NCBI GenBank assembly: GCA_902524945.1 | Contig: CABZFF010000001.1 | Location: 1-64,000 of the forward strand | DNA length: 64,000 bases | From: an uncultured Pelagibacteraceae bacterium | GTDB lineage: Bacteria; Pseudomonadota; Alphaproteobacteria; Pelagibacterales; Pelagibacteraceae | Reading direction: 5' to 3' | Part shown: positions 29,196 through 39,202 of the stretch, piece after piece | Layout: the number at the start of each line of letters is the position of its first letter | Numbering within the stretch: the stretch's first letter is position 1 | Translations under genes and position numbers: made by a program | Notes under the pieces: model-generated | Database searches by the model: none | What the model was told of the DNA's origin: nothing | The model's input: only the letters and a program-made list of their open reading frames with translations

Positions 29196-30500
29196 TTATT
29201 TGCCAAATTTTGTTTTTTTAATCAACGACTCATATTGTGAACTCATCAACCTTGTTTGAACTTGTGTTACGGTGTCCATTGCTACCACAACTACAATCAA
29301 GATAGATGTTCCTCCTAAATAAAAAGGAATAGGATATTTTGAAATTAAAAATTCAGGCATTAAACATACAAATGTTAAGTATAGAGAACCCAAAGTTGTT
29401 AATCTAATTAGTATAACATCTATATACTCTGCGGTTCTATCCCCGGGTCTTATACCTGGAATATATCCCCCATACTTTCGTAAATTTTCAGCGGTTTCTT
29501 TTGGATTAAAAACAATAGATGTATAAAAGAAAGAGAAGAAAATTATTCCAGAAGCGTATAGAAGCATGTAAAGAGGTTGCCCTTGAGTGAACATTGAGGA
29601 TATTTTTAAAAAAGTATCCGAGTCAGTAAATCCAAAATTTGAAACTGTTATTGGTAGTAGAAGTAAAGCTGAAGCAAAAATTGCTGGTATTACACCTGCA
29701 GTGTTTATCTTAAGTGGTAAATGAGACGACTCACCTCCATACATTTTATTTCCAACTTGCCTTTTAGGATAATTAATTAGAATTTTTCTCATTGCTCTCT
29801 CAAAGAAAACAATAAATAGAACCGTCAAAATAACTAAAATAAATATTCCAACTATCATGACAGCTGACAAAGCTCCTGTTCGCCCTAATTCAAAAGTTGA
29901 GGCTAAAGCTCTAGGTATTTCTGCTACTATTCCTGAAAAAATTATCAAAGAAATTCCATTACCAACTCCTCTTAAAGTTATTTGTTCACCTAACCACATT
30001 AAAAAAGTAGTACCTGCTACTAAAGAAATTGTTGTAATAATTCTAAATGAAAGACCTGGCTCAGGTACTAAATTTCCTGCATTTTCTAAACCTACTGAAA
30101 CACCATAACCTTGAAGACATGCAATCAAAACTGTTCCGTATCTAGTAATTTGAGTGATTTTTTTTCTTCCAATTTCTCCTTGCTCTTTCAAACTTTTAAA
30201 ATAATCAGAAACTCCCGTTAGTAATTGAACAATAATGGAAGAGGAAATATAAGGCATTATTCCTAATGCAAAAATTGCCATTCTGGTTACTGCTCCGCCG
30301 GAAAACATATTAAACATTCCAAGTAAGCCTTTTTGACTTGAGGCCATAATTTCTTTTAATGCTTGAGGGTCTATCCCTGCTAATGGCACGTATGTGCCCA
30401 ACCTATAAATAATAAGTATTAAAATTGTAAAAAATATCCTATTTTTTAAATCTTTAGCTTGGCTGAATGCGCTTGGATTATTTAAAGCTTCACTAGACAT
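29196..30500 (-). CDS. secY: Protein translocase subunit SecY
   Basis: SecY is the central channel of the SecYEG translocon in the inner membrane. The 434-aa protein has ten membrane segments, the plug/early region 'RIFFTILILIIYRLGTYVPLAGIDP', 'LGIMPYISSSIIVQLLTGV', 'GEQITLRGVGNGISLIIFSGI' and 'GGYIPGIRPGDRTAEYID'. It lies between rplO and adk; its usual partner SecE is encoded at the far end of the same block. Confidence 0.98.
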   Translation of the reverse strand: MSSEALNNPSAFSQAKDLKNRIFFTILILIIYRLGTYVPLAGIDPQALKEIMASSQKGLLGMFNMFSGGAVTRMAIFALGIMPYISSSIIVQLLTGVSDYFKSLKEQGEIGRKKITQITRYGTVLIACLQGYGVSVGLENAGNLVPEPGLSFRIITTISLVAGTTFLMWLGEQITLRGVGNGISLIIFSGIVAEIPRALASTFELGRTGALSAVMIVGIFILVILTVLFIVFFERAMRKILINYPKRQVGNKMYGGESSHLPLKINTAGVIPAIFASALLLLPITVSNFGFTDSDTFLKISSMFTQGQPLYMLLYASGIIFFSFFYTSIVFNPKETAENLRKYGGYIPGIRPGDRTAEYIDVILIRLTTLGSLYLTFVCLMPEFLISKYPIPFYLGGTSILIVVVVAMDTVTQVQTRLMSSQYESLIKKTKFGK

Positions 30501-30506
30501 AAATAT

Positions 30507-30959
30507 TTACTTTTTAAGCAAGTTTAATTTTCCACCAGCTTTTTGAACTTTCTCTAATGCCTGTTTTGATGCAAAGTTTGCTGTAATTTGTATATTTTTT
30601 TTAATTTCTCCTGAACCTAGGATTTTTAATTTTGAGAACTTTTTATTAACAAGTTTTTTTTCTTTTAAAATTTTTAAATCTAAAGTGTCTCTTAAATCAT
30701 TTATTTTTTTATCAATCATGTTCTGTATTTTGTTTAAATTCAAAATAGCCGTAGTGTCGTCATTTGGTCTTTTAAAGCCTCTTTTAGGTAATCTTCTATA
30801 AAGCGGCATTTGACCACCCTCAAAACTTTTTATAGCAACACCCGATCTAGATTTTTGACCTTTATGACCTCTTGCTGAAGTTTTGCCTTTACCGGATCCT
30901 ATTCCTCTTCCAACTCTAATTCTTTTCTTATTTATTTTTATAAGGTTATTTAATTCCAC
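30507..30959 (-). CDS. rplO: 50S ribosomal protein L15
   Basis: L15 is a late assembly protein of the 50S central region. The glycine-rich start 'KINKKRIRVGRGIGSGKGKTSARGHKGQKSR' and 'FEGGQMPLYRRLPKRGFKRP' are diagnostic; 'FSKLKILGSGEIKKNIQITANFASKQALEKVQKAGG' ends the domain. Its ATG overlaps the rpsE stop by 1 nt, leaving no room for rpmD (L30), which normally sits between them. Confidence 0.97.
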   Translation of the reverse strand: MELNNLIKINKKRIRVGRGIGSGKGKTSARGHKGQKSRSGVAIKSFEGGQMPLYRRLPKRGFKRPNDDTTAILNLNKIQNMIDKKINDLRDTLDLKILKEKKLVNKKFSKLKILGSGEIKKNIQITANFASKQALEKVQKAGGKLNLLKK

Positions 30960-31477
30960 TAATTTGCCTCTCTTTTAGAAATAACATCAGATATTTTTTT
31001 TCCTCTAATTACTGATAATATTTTTGGCGAATTTTGAGATTTCAATCCATTAACACAAGCTTTTAATACATTGTGTGGATTTGCTGATCCGAGTGATTTC
31101 GCAACAACATCTTGAATCCCTAAAACTTCACAAACTGATCTTATAGCGCCACCGGCAATAATTCCAGTACCAGCTGGTGCCGCTCTTAAAAAAACTTTGC
31201 CTGAACCATTTTTTCCTTTTACATCATGATGTAATGTTCTTCCTTCTTTTAATGGAATTTTAATTAAACTTCTTTTAGCTACTTCTGTAGCTTTCTTAAT
31301 CGCGTCAGGAACCTGTTTGGACTTACCTTGACCAATACCAATCGATCCTTTTTGATTTCCTACAACTACTAACGCTGCAAAACCAAATCTTCTTCCGCCT
31401 TTTACAACTTTTGTGATTCGGTTAATAGCTACAAGTTTTTCTTTAATTTCGCTTTCTATTTTTTTTCCTTCAATCAT
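30959..31477 (-). CDS. rpsE: 30S ribosomal protein S5
   Basis: S5 lies at the mRNA entry and helps decoding fidelity. The double-stranded-RNA-binding N-domain is '[51 protein letters not shown]', followed by the C-domain '[38 protein letters not shown]'. Normal length (172 aa). Overlaps rplO by 1 nt and lies 2 nt after rplR. Confidence 0.97.
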   Translation of the reverse strand: MIEGKKIESEIKEKLVAINRITKVVKGGRRFGFAALVVVGNQKGSIGIGQGKSKQVPDAIKKATEVAKRSLIKIPLKEGRTLHHDVKGKNGSGKVFLRAAPAGTGIIAGGAIRSVCEVLGIQDVVAKSLGSANPHNVLKACVNGLKSQNSPKILSVIRGKKISDVISKREAN

Positions 31478-31479
31478 AT

Positions 31480-31833
31480 TTAAAATTTTAACCCGTTTTT
31501 TCTTAAAGTTTCAGCAAAAACTTTTATTCTGCCATGATATTTGTAATCACCTCTATCAAAATATACTTTATCAATATTTTTTTCTTTGGCTCTTTTTGCT
31601 AATATTTCACCTACTAAACTCGACTTTTCTATTTTTTTAATTTTCTTATTTTTAATTTCTTTTTCTGAAGAGGATACTGAGACTAAGGTTTTATTTTGTT
31701 GATCATCGATAATCTGTGCAGATAAATTATTTAAAGATTTATTTACAGAGATTCTCAATTTATCAAAACTCACACTTTTGAGTTTTTTTCTATTTCTCAG
31801 TCTTCTTTTAATTTTATTACTAATTTTTTTCAT
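31480..31833 (-). CDS. rplR: 50S ribosomal protein L18
   Basis: L18 binds 5S rRNA in the central protuberance. The basic N-terminus ([14 protein letters not shown]) and the core '[20 protein letters not shown]' and '[43 protein letters not shown]' are typical. The product is 117 aa, as in E. coli. Overlaps the rplF stop by 1 nt. Confidence 0.95.
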   Translation of the reverse strand: MKKISNKIKRRLRNRKKLKSVSFDKLRISVNKSLNNLSAQIIDDQQNKTLVSVSSSEKEIKNKKIKKIEKSSLVGEILAKRAKEKNIDKVYFDRGDYKYHGRIKVFAETLRKNGLKF

Positions 31834-32375
31834 TATTTTTTCTTACCTTCTTTCCTTAATACAAATTGACCTCTTTCTTTTATTCCTTTAGCTTTATAAG
31901 GTTCAACTGGTTTTAAATTTTTTATGTCTGCAGCAATTTTTGTGACTAATTCTTTGTCGACACCATTAATTTTAATAATTGTTTGTTTTTCTACAGTAAT
32001 TTTAATCTCCTTTGGAATTTTAAAATTTACATCATGACTAAATCCTATTTGTAAATTTAAAAACTCTCCTTTTAAATTTGCTCTAAAACCAACACCGCTT
32101 AGTTCGAGAATTTTTTCATGACCTTTAGAAACTCCTGTTACAGCATTATCTATTAAACTTCTGTACGTTCCCCACATGATTGATATTTTTTTATCAATTT
32201 CTTTAACTAAAGGAGTTATATTAAATAAATTATCATCGATTTTTGAAGAAAAAATTTTATCATTAATGGTTAATTTCTTTGTCCCTTTTGGCCCTGAAAT
32301 AGTTAAATTTGATCCTTCAATTTTAATTGAGGAATCTTTAGGTATAGTTATATTTTTTTTTCCTATTTTCGACAT
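31833..32375 (-). CDS. rplF: 50S ribosomal protein L6
   Basis: L6 has two homologous alpha/beta domains near the sarcin-ricin loop. '[35 protein letters not shown]', '[28 protein letters not shown]' and the C-terminal '[26 protein letters not shown]' are diagnostic. Overlaps rpsH by 1 nt at its start and rplR by 1 nt at its end. Confidence 0.96.
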   Translation of the reverse strand: MSKIGKKNITIPKDSSIKIEGSNLTISGPKGTKKLTINDKIFSSKIDDNLFNITPLVKEIDKKISIMWGTYRSLIDNAVTGVSKGHEKILELSGVGFRANLKGEFLNLQIGFSHDVNFKIPKEIKITVEKQTIIKINGVDKELVTKIAADIKNLKPVEPYKAKGIKERGQFVLRKEGKKK

Positions 32376-32773
32376 TAAAATACCCTACAAATTATTTCAC
32401 CGCCTACATTATTTTTTCTTGCGTCAACATCGCTCATCACACCTTTTGGTGTTGAAATTATTGCAAGACCTAAACCGTTCATTACTTTAGGTATGCTTGT
32501 TGCTCTAGAATAAACTCTTCTCCCTGGTTTAGAAATTCTTTTAATTTCTTTAATAACGGGATCTCCCTCATAATATTTTAATGTAATTTTTAGTGTGGTT
32601 TTATTTTTTTCACTTTTCTCAATAAAATAATCTTTTATATATCCTTCTTGTTTTAGAATCTCTAAAATATTTTTTCTAAAATTTGAAGATGGTATTTCAA
32701 CAGAATTAAGCAGCCTCATTTGACCGTTTCTAATTCTTGTAAACATATCTCCTATTGGATCTGTAATTGTCAT
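32375..32773 (-). CDS. rpsH: 30S ribosomal protein S8
   Basis: S8 is a primary 16S-binding protein and in E. coli also the translational repressor of the spc operon. 'TITDPIGDMFTRIRNGQMRLLNSVEIPSSNFRKNILEILKQEGYI' and 'STPKGVMSDVDARKNNVGGEIICRVF' define it. Length is 132 aa. No S8-like operator could be confirmed by eye upstream. Confidence 0.97.
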   Translation of the reverse strand: MTITDPIGDMFTRIRNGQMRLLNSVEIPSSNFRKNILEILKQEGYIKDYFIEKSEKNKTTLKITLKYYEGDPVIKEIKRISKPGRRVYSRATSIPKVMNGLGLAIISTPKGVMSDVDARKNNVGGEIICRVF

Positions 32774-32780
32774 ATCTCTC

Positions 32781-33086
32781 CTACCAACTTGATTTTGTTA
32801 TTCCAGGAATCTTACCTGAAGAAGCCATGTCTCTTAGTGCAATTCTGGATATTTTTAATTTTCTATAAACACCGTGAGGTCTTCCAGAAATCTCACATCT
32901 ATTTCTTATTCTTATTTTTGCTGAATTTTTGGGAAGTTTGTTTAATTTTAATTGTGCTTCGAACCTCTCAGAAAGCTCTAACTTTTTATTATTTATAATT
33001 TTCTTTAATGCATCTCTTTTTTTTGCATATTTTTTTACTAATTTCATCCTTTTCAAATTCTTTTGTATTGCACTTGTTTTTGCCAT
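32781..33086 (-). CDS. rpsN: 30S ribosomal protein S14 (zinc-free form)
   Basis: S14 sits in the 30S head. The 101-aa protein is the long, cysteine-poor C-minus form: '[43 protein letters not shown]'. Only one cysteine of the zinc ribbon remains, so zinc binding is not expected. It lies 7 nt after rplE and 7 nt before rpsH. Confidence 0.96.
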   Translation of the reverse strand: MAKTSAIQKNLKRMKLVKKYAKKRDALKKIINNKKLELSERFEAQLKLNKLPKNSAKIRIRNRCEISGRPHGVYRKLKISRIALRDMASSGKIPGITKSSW

Positions 33087-33093
33087 TTTTAGC

Positions 33094-33645
33094 TCAATTT
33101 TTTTTAGTTTCTAAAGGAAAATTGAATTCTTTTAGTAATTCAAATGTTCCATTTTTATTTTTACTTGTTGTTACTAACGTAATATCTAGACCACGAATTT
33201 TATCTACTTTATCAAAATTTACTTCGGGGAAGATGATATGTTCTTTGATCCCAAAAGAAAAATTGTTTGAACTATCAATTCCTTTTGAAGACAATCCTCT
33301 AAAATCTTTCACCCTTGGTAAGGCAATATTTACTAACCTGTCTATAAATTCATACATCTTAAATGATCTCAATGTCACTTTTACACCTGCGTTAGATCCT
33401 TTTCTTGTTTTAAAATTTGAAATTGATTTTTTAAATTTTGTTATAACAGGTTTCTGTCCAGCAATTAAAGACATGTCTTCTACACAAGCTTTAAGTTTTT
33501 TCCCATCAGATGCATCTTCTCCTAAACCCATGTTAATTATTATTTTCACTATCTTTGGCACCTCATGTTTATTTTTTAACGATAACTTGTTCATTAAATT
33601 TGAAGTAATTTCTTTTTCATATGCAGTTTTAAGTCTTGGTGTCAT
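33094..33645 (-). CDS. rplE: 50S ribosomal protein L5
   Basis: L5 binds 5S rRNA and contacts the P-site tRNA. '[38 protein letters not shown]', '[32 protein letters not shown]' and '[25 protein letters not shown]' are conserved. Length is 183 aa. The long opposite-strand ORF at 33008-33715 is a shadow of this gene. Overlaps rplX by 1 nt. Confidence 0.97.
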   Translation of the reverse strand: MTPRLKTAYEKEITSNLMNKLSLKNKHEVPKIVKIIINMGLGEDASDGKKLKACVEDMSLIAGQKPVITKFKKSISNFKTRKGSNAGVKVTLRSFKMYEFIDRLVNIALPRVKDFRGLSSKGIDSSNNFSFGIKEHIIFPEVNFDKVDKIRGLDITLVTTSKNKNGTFELLKEFNFPLETKKN

Positions 33646-33896
33646 TACTTACCTGCAGCTTTCTTTTTTTCCTTTTTTTTCACATCTATATTTTTTACAT
33701 TTGATTGGTGGATAAAATCTTCTTTTGAAATAATTCCCCCTTTATTTTCTTTTGTTGGTTTCAAATGTTTCTTAATCATATTGATAGTTTTTATTTTAAC
33801 TCTAGACAGTTTTCTATCTATCTCAAGTATCTCGCCCACTTTACCTCTATCTTTACCAGTGATTACTTTTACTTGAATTCCTTTTTTTAAGTTCAT
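33645..33896 (-). CDS. rplX: 50S ribosomal protein L24 (short form)
   Basis: L24 initiates 50S assembly by binding domain I of 23S rRNA. The KOW motif 'GIQVKVITGKDRGKVGEILEIDRKLSRVKIKTINMIKKHLKPT' is clear. At 83 aa it is about 20 residues shorter than E. coli L24 (104 aa); the C-terminus ends in a lysine-rich stretch instead of the usual domain end. It abuts rplN. Confidence 0.95.
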   Translation of the reverse strand: MNLKKGIQVKVITGKDRGKVGEILEIDRKLSRVKIKTINMIKKHLKPTKENKGGIISKEDFIHQSNVKNIDVKKKEKKKAAGK

Positions 33897-34265
33897 TTAT
33901 AGTACCTCCGGAGCTAAAGAAATTATTTTTGTATGACCTTTTGATCTAAGCTCTCTAGTTACTGGACCAAATATTCGAGTGCCTATTGGTTCTCCTTTGT
34001 CATCTGTAAGTACAACAGCATTAGTGTCAAACTGAACTTTTGATCCATCATTTCTGTAAATTTCTTTCCTTGTTCTCACAACAACAGCTTTATGAACAGC
34101 TCCTTTTTTAACTTTACCTTTTGGGATCGCGTCTTTAACGCTGATTACAATTATGTCTCCAACTGAAGCATATCTTCTTTTCGAACCACCTAATACTTTT
34201 ATACACTCAACTCTTTTAGCTCCAGTGTTATCCGCGACTGTTAGTTCTGTTTGAATTTGTATCAT
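33897..34265 (-). CDS. rplN: 50S ribosomal protein L14
   Basis: L14 forms intersubunit bridges with 16S rRNA. '[48 protein letters not shown]' and '[28 protein letters not shown]' are near-invariant family segments. Length (122 aa) matches the E. coli protein within one residue. Overlaps rpsQ by 1 nt. Confidence 0.98.
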   Translation of the reverse strand: MIQIQTELTVADNTGAKRVECIKVLGGSKRRYASVGDIIVISVKDAIPKGKVKKGAVHKAVVVRTRKEIYRNDGSKVQFDTNAVVLTDDKGEPIGTRIFGPVTRELRSKGHTKIISLAPEVL

Positions 34266-34492
34266 TATTCCTCAACCTGCCAAGTTTTCTTTTTAGAGAA
34301 AGGCTTACTTTCAATTATTGAAACTGTTTCTCCTTCTTTAAATTTATTTTTTTCATCATGAGCATGATACTTTTTTGATCTTTTTATTATTTTTTCGTAA
34401 AAAGGATGTTTAAATTTTCTAGTGACTTCCACCACGATAGTCTTGTTATTTTTAGCGCTAGTTACTATTCCTTTTAATATTTTTTTTGTCAT
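34265..34492 (-). CDS. rpsQ: 30S ribosomal protein S17
   Basis: S17 is an OB-fold primary 16S-binding protein. '[65 protein letters not shown]' is diagnostic. 75 aa. Its start overlaps the rpmC stop by 4 nt (translational coupling). Confidence 0.96.
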   Translation of the reverse strand: MTKKILKGIVTSAKNNKTIVVEVTRKFKHPFYEKIIKRSKKYHAHDEKNKFKEGETVSIIESKPFSKKKTWQVEE

Positions 34493-34677
34493 TTTGTATT
34501 TTTTATTGTTGTATATAATCTTGCAATATTTTTTTTGATCAAATTAAATTGAGCTGGATTATCAATTTGATTGTTGATCTTTTTAAATCTTAAGTTAAAT
34601 AAATCTTTTTTTAAACTTATAATTTTTTTTTCAGCTTGATCCTTTGTTAACTTTTTATCTTCCTTTTTTTTTGCCAT
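34489..34677 (-). CDS. rpmC: 50S ribosomal protein L29
   Basis: L29 is a small helical protein at the tunnel exit that contacts SRP and trigger factor. The 62-aa product has the two-helix pattern with '[51 protein letters not shown]'. The first residues are a lysine-rich run. It lies 5 nt after rplP. Confidence 0.93.
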   Translation of the reverse strand: MAKKKEDKKLTKDQAEKKIISLKKDLFNLRFKKINNQIDNPAQFNLIKKNIARLYTTIKNTK

Positions 34678-34682
34678 ATTAT

Positions 34683-35087
34683 TTATCTCTTAATAAATTT
34701 TGTTTTGATTGGTAACTTTGCAGACGCTTTGTATAGAGCTTCTCTAGCAATTTCTTCACTTACTCCGTCTATTTCAAAAATAATTCTACCTGGTTTCACC
34801 CTGCAAGCGTAATATTCCGGTGAACCTTTACCTTTACCCATTCTTACTTCTGTAGGTTTTTTAGATACCGGGATATTAGGAAATATTCTTGTCCATACTT
34901 TACCTGTTCTTTTCATATATCTAGTTAAAGCAACTCTGGCAGCTTCAATTTGTTTTCCAATTATTCTCTCCGGTTCAGTAGCTTTTAAACCATACTGTCC
35001 ATAATTTAATTTCACGGCTCTAGTTGCTTTACCATGAATTCTGCCTTTAAAAGCTTTTCTATATTTAGTTCTGACCGGCTGTAGCAT
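34683..35087 (-). CDS. rplP: 50S ribosomal protein L16
   Basis: L16 organises the A-site region of 23S rRNA. '[19 protein letters not shown]', '[77 protein letters not shown]' is nearly invariant. 134 aa. The start lies 23 nt inside the rpsC 3' end, a long but common overlap. Confidence 0.98.
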   Translation of the reverse strand: MLQPVRTKYRKAFKGRIHGKATRAVKLNYGQYGLKATEPERIIGKQIEAARVALTRYMKRTGKVWTRIFPNIPVSKKPTEVRMGKGKGSPEYYACRVKPGRIIFEIDGVSEEIAREALYKASAKLPIKTKFIKR

Positions 35088-35751
35088 TTTTTACTTTCTC
35101 CTTTTTTTCTTTTTCAACATCTTTTGCCATAAGTTCACCTTTATAAATCCAAACTTTAACTCCAATAATTCCATAAGTTGTTAATGCCTCGGCAAAACCA
35201 TAATCAATATCAGCCCTGAGCGTATGTGAAGGAATACTTCCTTCTCTTAACCACTCTGTCCTAGCAATTTCATTACCAGCAAGTCTACCACTTAACATTA
35301 CTTTAATACCTTTAGCATTCAGCCGCATAGCTGATTGCATTGCTCTTTTCATTGCTCTTCTATAGGCTACTCTTTTAACTAATTGTTGAGCTATATTTTC
35401 TGCAACTAGATTAGAATTTAATTCTGGTTTTTTAATCTCTTTAATATTCACATTTACATCACTATCGGTAATTTTCATTAAATTTTTTTTAATTTTTTCA
35501 ATATCGGCACCCTTTTTTCCAATTACAAATCCTGGCCTAGATGTGTGTATTGAAACTGTGCACTTCTTAGATGATCTTTCTATAATTATTTCCGAAACTC
35601 CAGAATTAACAATATTTTTATTTATATATTTTCTAATTCTAAAATCCTCTATCAAATATTTTCCAAAATCTTTCTTTTTAGCGAACCATGTAGAGTCCCA
35701 TCCCCTATTAATTCCGAGTCTTAGACCTATTGGATTTATTTTTTGTCCCAT
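35065..35751 (-). CDS. rpsC: 30S ribosomal protein S3
   Basis: S3 lines the mRNA entry tunnel. '[24 protein letters not shown]', the KH domain '[41 protein letters not shown]' and the C-domain '[42 protein letters not shown]' define it. 228 aa. Abuts rplV with a 1-nt overlap. Confidence 0.98.
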   Translation of the reverse strand: MGQKINPIGLRLGINRGWDSTWFAKKKDFGKYLIEDFRIRKYINKNIVNSGVSEIIIERSSKKCTVSIHTSRPGFVIGKKGADIEKIKKNLMKITDSDVNVNIKEIKKPELNSNLVAENIAQQLVKRVAYRRAMKRAMQSAMRLNAKGIKVMLSGRLAGNEIARTEWLREGSIPSHTLRADIDYGFAEALTTYGIIGVKVWIYKGELMAKDVEKEKKEKVKNATAGQN

Positions 35752-36125
35752 TATTTAACACCTTTCTTTAAGTCTTTTTTTTCTTCTAAAACAACTGTGA
35801 TCCTACTAAAAGGTTTTTTAATAGGACTAGCTCTTCCTTTGGCTCTTGGTCTATATCTTTTCATTACAAGGGATTTACCAACATAAGCCTCTTTAACAAA
35901 TAAATTATCAATATCATATTGATGATTATTTTCTGCATTTGAAATTGCTGATTTAACAGTTTTACTAACTTCTTTTGCAATTCTTTTTCTTGTAAATTCA
36001 AGATCTCTCAGAGCTACGTCTGCTTTTTTACCTTTAATAAAATTACACACTAAAGCTAATTTTCTGGGACTAGTTCTGACATTTTTATTAATAGCTTTTA
36101 CCAAAAGATTGTTTTTTGATGTCAT
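35751..36125 (-). CDS. rplV: 50S ribosomal protein L22
   Basis: L22's beta hairpin lines the exit tunnel. '[53 protein letters not shown]' and '[24 protein letters not shown]' are typical. 124 aa with a lysine-rich tail. Its start overlaps the rpsS stop by 4 nt. Confidence 0.97.
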   Translation of the reverse strand: MTSKNNLLVKAINKNVRTSPRKLALVCNFIKGKKADVALRDLEFTRKRIAKEVSKTVKSAISNAENNHQYDIDNLFVKEAYVGKSLVMKRYRPRAKGRASPIKKPFSRITVVLEEKKDLKKGVK

Positions 36126-36433
36126 TTTTTATCACCTGTTGTTGGTTTAGTTTCAGCTGCTGCTGCTTTTTTATCTGCAGGTGTATGACCTTTAAATGTT
36201 CTTGTTGGAGCAAATTCACCTAATTTATGTCCAACCATTTCTTCAGAAATAGTAATGGGTATGAATGATTTTCCGTTGTGAATCATAAAGCTGTGCCCAA
36301 CAAAATCTGGTATTATAGTAGAATTCCTAGACCAAGTTTTAATTGGTTTTTTATCAGGTTTATTTTTAAGTTTATCAATCTTTTTTAATAAACTTGGATG
36401 CACAAATGGTCCTTTCCAAATAGATCTTGTCAT
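36122..36433 (-). CDS. rpsS: 30S ribosomal protein S19
   Basis: S19 is a 30S head protein that contacts S13 and the A-site finger. '[23 protein letters not shown]', '[54 protein letters not shown]' is almost universal. 103 aa with a short alanine/threonine-rich tail. Overlaps rplB by 1 nt. Confidence 0.98.
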   Translation of the reverse strand: MTRSIWKGPFVHPSLLKKIDKLKNKPDKKPIKTWSRNSTIIPDFVGHSFMIHNGKSFIPITISEEMVGHKLGEFAPTRTFKGHTPADKKAAAAETKPTTGDKK

Positions 36434-37266
36434 TATTTATTTCTCTTCTTTCTTCTTGAAATTATTAATTTATCACTTCTTTTTGGTTTTCTAGTTTTGA
36501 GACCTTTAGCAGATTGCCCCCAAGGTGAAACAGGGCTTCTTCCCCCAGATGTTTTTCCCTCACCTCCGCCATGGGGATGATCAACGGGATTCATGGCCAC
36601 TCCTCTTGTTTGGGGTCTTTTGCCTCTCCATCTGTTTCTTCCTGCTTTTCCAATTTTAATATTTTTTTGGTCAGGATTTGAAACCACTCCAATTGTAGCA
36701 GAACATGAACTACTAACTTTTCTGCTTTCACCTGATGAAAGTTTTAATATAGCATAATCTCCATCATAACCAGACAAAGTTACTGAAGAGCCGGCTGATC
36801 TAGCTAATTTTGCTCCATTGCCTGGGACTAATTCAACATTATGTAACTGAGTGCCAGGCGGAATATCTCTGAGTTCTAAAGCATTTCCGATTTTAATATC
36901 AATATTTTTTCCTGACTCGACAGTATCTCCCTTTTTCAATCCTTGTGGAGATATAATGTAAGCTTTTTCTTTATCCTTATATGTAATCAATGCAATATAT
37001 CCGGTTCTATTTGGATCATATTCAATTCTTTCAACCACAGCCGGAACATTTTTCTTTTTCCTATAAAAATCAATTACTCTGTATTTATGCTTTGATCCTC
37101 CACCTATATGTCTTGAAGTTATTCTTCCATTGTTATTTCTTCCTCCGGTAAAGTTTTGACCTTTAGTTAACGGTTTGTAAGGGGATCCCTTCCACAATGC
37201 GCTTTTGTTTATAACAACTGTTCCTCTAGTTGATTTTGTATAAGGTTTAAAAGTTTTTAGAGCCAT
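36433..37266 (-). CDS. rplB: 50S ribosomal protein L2
   Basis: L2 is needed for subunit association and peptidyl transfer. '[27 protein letters not shown]', '[22 protein letters not shown]' and the near-active-centre loop '[27 protein letters not shown]' are present. 277 aa, normal. Lies 3 nt after rplW. Confidence 0.98.
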   Translation of the reverse strand: MALKTFKPYTKSTRGTVVINKSALWKGSPYKPLTKGQNFTGGRNNNGRITSRHIGGGSKHKYRVIDFYRKKKNVPAVVERIEYDPNRTGYIALITYKDKEKAYIISPQGLKKGDTVESGKNIDIKIGNALELRDIPPGTQLHNVELVPGNGAKLARSAGSSVTLSGYDGDYAILKLSSGESRKVSSSCSATIGVVSNPDQKNIKIGKAGRNRWRGKRPQTRGVAMNPVDHPHGGGEGKTSGGRSPVSPWGQSAKGLKTRKPKRSDKLIISRRKKRNK

Positions 37267-37269
37267 AAA

Positions 37270-37563
37270 TTATATTCCAGTTGTTAAATCAATACTTTGT
37301 CCTTTTTTAAGTGTAATAATTGCTTTTTTATAACCACTTTTAAAAGACTTTTTACCTTGCCTCATTTTTAATTTAGATTTTTGGTTGATAATATTTATTT
37401 TTACTACGTTTACTTTAAATAATTTTTCTATACTTTTTTTTATATTTTTCTTGTCTGCACTTGAATGTACTTTAAAAACTGTTTTATTTTGTTCTGAAAG
37501 TATCGTAGCTTTTTCAGTGATAATTGGACTTCTTATAGAGTCTATAAAGCTAATTTTTTTCAT
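37270..37563 (-). CDS. rplW: 50S ribosomal protein L23
   Basis: L23 surrounds the tunnel exit and docks trigger factor and SRP. 'IRSPIITEKATILSEQNKTVFKVHSSADKKNIKKSIEKLFKVNVVKINIINQKSKLK' matches the family. 97 aa. Its start overlaps the rplD 3' end by 14 nt. Confidence 0.96.
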   Translation of the reverse strand: MKKISFIDSIRSPIITEKATILSEQNKTVFKVHSSADKKNIKKSIEKLFKVNVVKINIINQKSKLKMRQGKKSFKSGYKKAIITLKKGQSIDLTTGI

Positions 37564-38185
37564 TTAAAAGTCTTTGTTGAATTTTTTTTGCTGAGGTAGA
37601 GGTAATAATTATATTTTTATATTTGAATAAGTCATAAATATTTGTTCCTTCATCTTTAATTAATTTTAAATCCTTAATATTTCTTGCTGATTTATTAATA
37701 TTTTTTAATGACTCCTCATCTGAAATTATCAAAGCATTACCTAAATTATTTTTTACTAAAAATTTATTGAATTCTTTAGTCTTATTTATTTTTGTTTTTA
37801 CATCAGCTAAAATAAACAGTCTTTTATCAGAATTTTTTTTAGATAATGATTGAGCTAATGCTAATTTTCTTACTTTTTTATTTATCTTTTTAATCTTATA
37901 CGCCGCTCCTTTAGGACCATGGGCTACTCCACCCCCAACAAATATTGGAGCTTTTTTACTTGCGTGCCTAGCTCCCCCGCTTCCTTTTTGAGCAATTATT
38001 TTTTTTGTAGATCCTTTAATTTGGTTTCTTTGCTTAGTTTTTGCTATTCTTGGTTTAGCATGATTTAATTGCCAATCAATCACGAACTTAATCAGTTTGT
38101 AGTTAATTTTAAGATTAACTAGCTGATCAGAAATTTCTATACTGCTAGATTTAGAGCCATCAATATTTAATAGGGAAAATTTCAT
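37550..38185 (-). CDS. rplD: 50S ribosomal protein L4
   Basis: L4 extends into the exit tunnel and in E. coli also represses the S10 operon. The tunnel loop 'KPRIAKTKQRNQIKGSTKKIIAQKGSGGARHASKKAPIFVGGGVAHGP' is intact; 'KVRKLALAQSLSKK' and 'NALIISDEE' follow. 211 aa. Directly adjacent to rplC. Confidence 0.96.
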   Translation of the reverse strand: MKFSLLNIDGSKSSSIEISDQLVNLKINYKLIKFVIDWQLNHAKPRIAKTKQRNQIKGSTKKIIAQKGSGGARHASKKAPIFVGGGVAHGPKGAAYKIKKINKKVRKLALAQSLSKKNSDKRLFILADVKTKINKTKEFNKFLVKNNLGNALIISDEESLKNINKSARNIKDLKLIKDEGTNIYDLFKYKNIIITSTSAKKIQQRLLNEKN

Positions 38186-38890
38186 TTATTTTTTACCTTT
38201 CTTAGCCGATGCAGCTTTTACTTTGGCATCATGTTTTTCTTTAATCGTTTTCTTAGTTATTGTTTTAACTGACTCTCTTAACAATACAGTTGAATTTTTA
38301 GACCCGGGTATCGAACCTTTTAAATAAATTAAGTCATTTTCCATATCTGATTTAATTATTTCTAAATTCAACATTGTTCTATTTTTATCTCCCATATGGC
38401 CTGCCATTTTTTTTCCTTTAAATACCTTCCCTGGATCTTGACGCTGTCCTGTTGAGCCATGAGATCTATGTGAAACAGAAACACCATGGGAAGCTCTTAA
38501 GCCTCCGAAATTCCATCTTTTAATTACACCTGCAAAACCTTTTCCTATTGTTTTTGATCTTACATCTAAAAACTTCTTATCTTTAAATATTTCTAAACCT
38601 AATTCGTTACCTTCTTTAAATTGACCAATATTATTTATTCTAAATTCCTTTAATATTTTTTTTGGCTCGGTATTTTTTTTAGCAAAATAACCCTTCATTT
38701 GTTTTGAAAGTTTTGAGTTTTTAAGTTTAAAGAATCCTACTTTAATAGCATTATAACCTCTTTTTTCCTCAGTAATTATGTCTAGGACTCTTCCTTTCTC
38801 GATTTTAATCACAGTGACAGGAACGGATTGTCCAGTTTCCATAAACTCCCTTGTCATACCTATTTTTGTACCTATTAGTGCTACAGTCAT
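38186..38890 (-). CDS. rplC: 50S ribosomal protein L3
   Basis: L3 reaches toward the peptidyl-transferase centre. 'ALIGTKIGMTREF', 'GKGFAGVIKRWNFGGLRASHGVSVSHRSHGSTGQRQDPGKVFKGKKMAGHMGDKNRT' is the hallmark central segment, including the Gln that is methylated in E. coli ('GQRQDPGKVF'). 234 aa with a lysine-rich tail. Directly adjacent to rpsJ. Confidence 0.97.
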   Translation of the reverse strand: MTVALIGTKIGMTREFMETGQSVPVTVIKIEKGRVLDIITEEKRGYNAIKVGFFKLKNSKLSKQMKGYFAKKNTEPKKILKEFRINNIGQFKEGNELGLEIFKDKKFLDVRSKTIGKGFAGVIKRWNFGGLRASHGVSVSHRSHGSTGQRQDPGKVFKGKKMAGHMGDKNRTMLNLEIIKSDMENDLIYLKGSIPGSKNSTVLLRESVKTITKKTIKEKHDAKVKAASAKKGKK

Positions 38891-39199
38891 TTAAATTTTT
38901 ATTTCTATATCAACACCAGAAGCTAAATCCAATTTCATTAATGCTTCAACGGTTTGTGGTGTTGGTTCTATTATATCTATTAGTCTTTTATGAGTTCTTG
39001 ACTCAAATTGTTCTCTACTTTTTTTATCTATATGCGGTGATCTAAGAACTGTATACCTCTCAATTCTTGTAGGAAGTGGTATAGGGCCTTTGACTTGTGC
39101 TCCAGTTCGTTTTGCTGTATTTACAATTTCCTCAGTCGATAAATCTAAAATTTTGTTATCATAAGCTTTTAAGTGAATTCTAATATTTTGGTTTTCCAT
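38891..39199 (-). CDS. rpsJ: 30S ribosomal protein S10
   Basis: S10 is a 30S head protein and, as NusE, an antitermination factor. '[73 protein letters not shown]' is near-invariant. 102 aa. It follows fusA by only 3 nt; in many bacteria a tuf copy lies between, but not here. Confidence 0.98.
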   Translation of the reverse strand: MENQNIRIHLKAYDNKILDLSTEEIVNTAKRTGAQVKGPIPLPTRIERYTVLRSPHIDKKSREQFESRTHKRLIDIIEPTPQTVEALMKLDLASGVDIEIKI

Positions 39200-39202
39200 A
39201 AA

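Noticed and set aside
33008-33715. 235-aa plus-strand ORF opposite rplE/rplX
   Set aside because: It mirrors two certain ribosomal protein genes, is phenylalanine/serine-rich as expected for the antisense of lysine-rich AT-rich genes, and has no recognisable domain.
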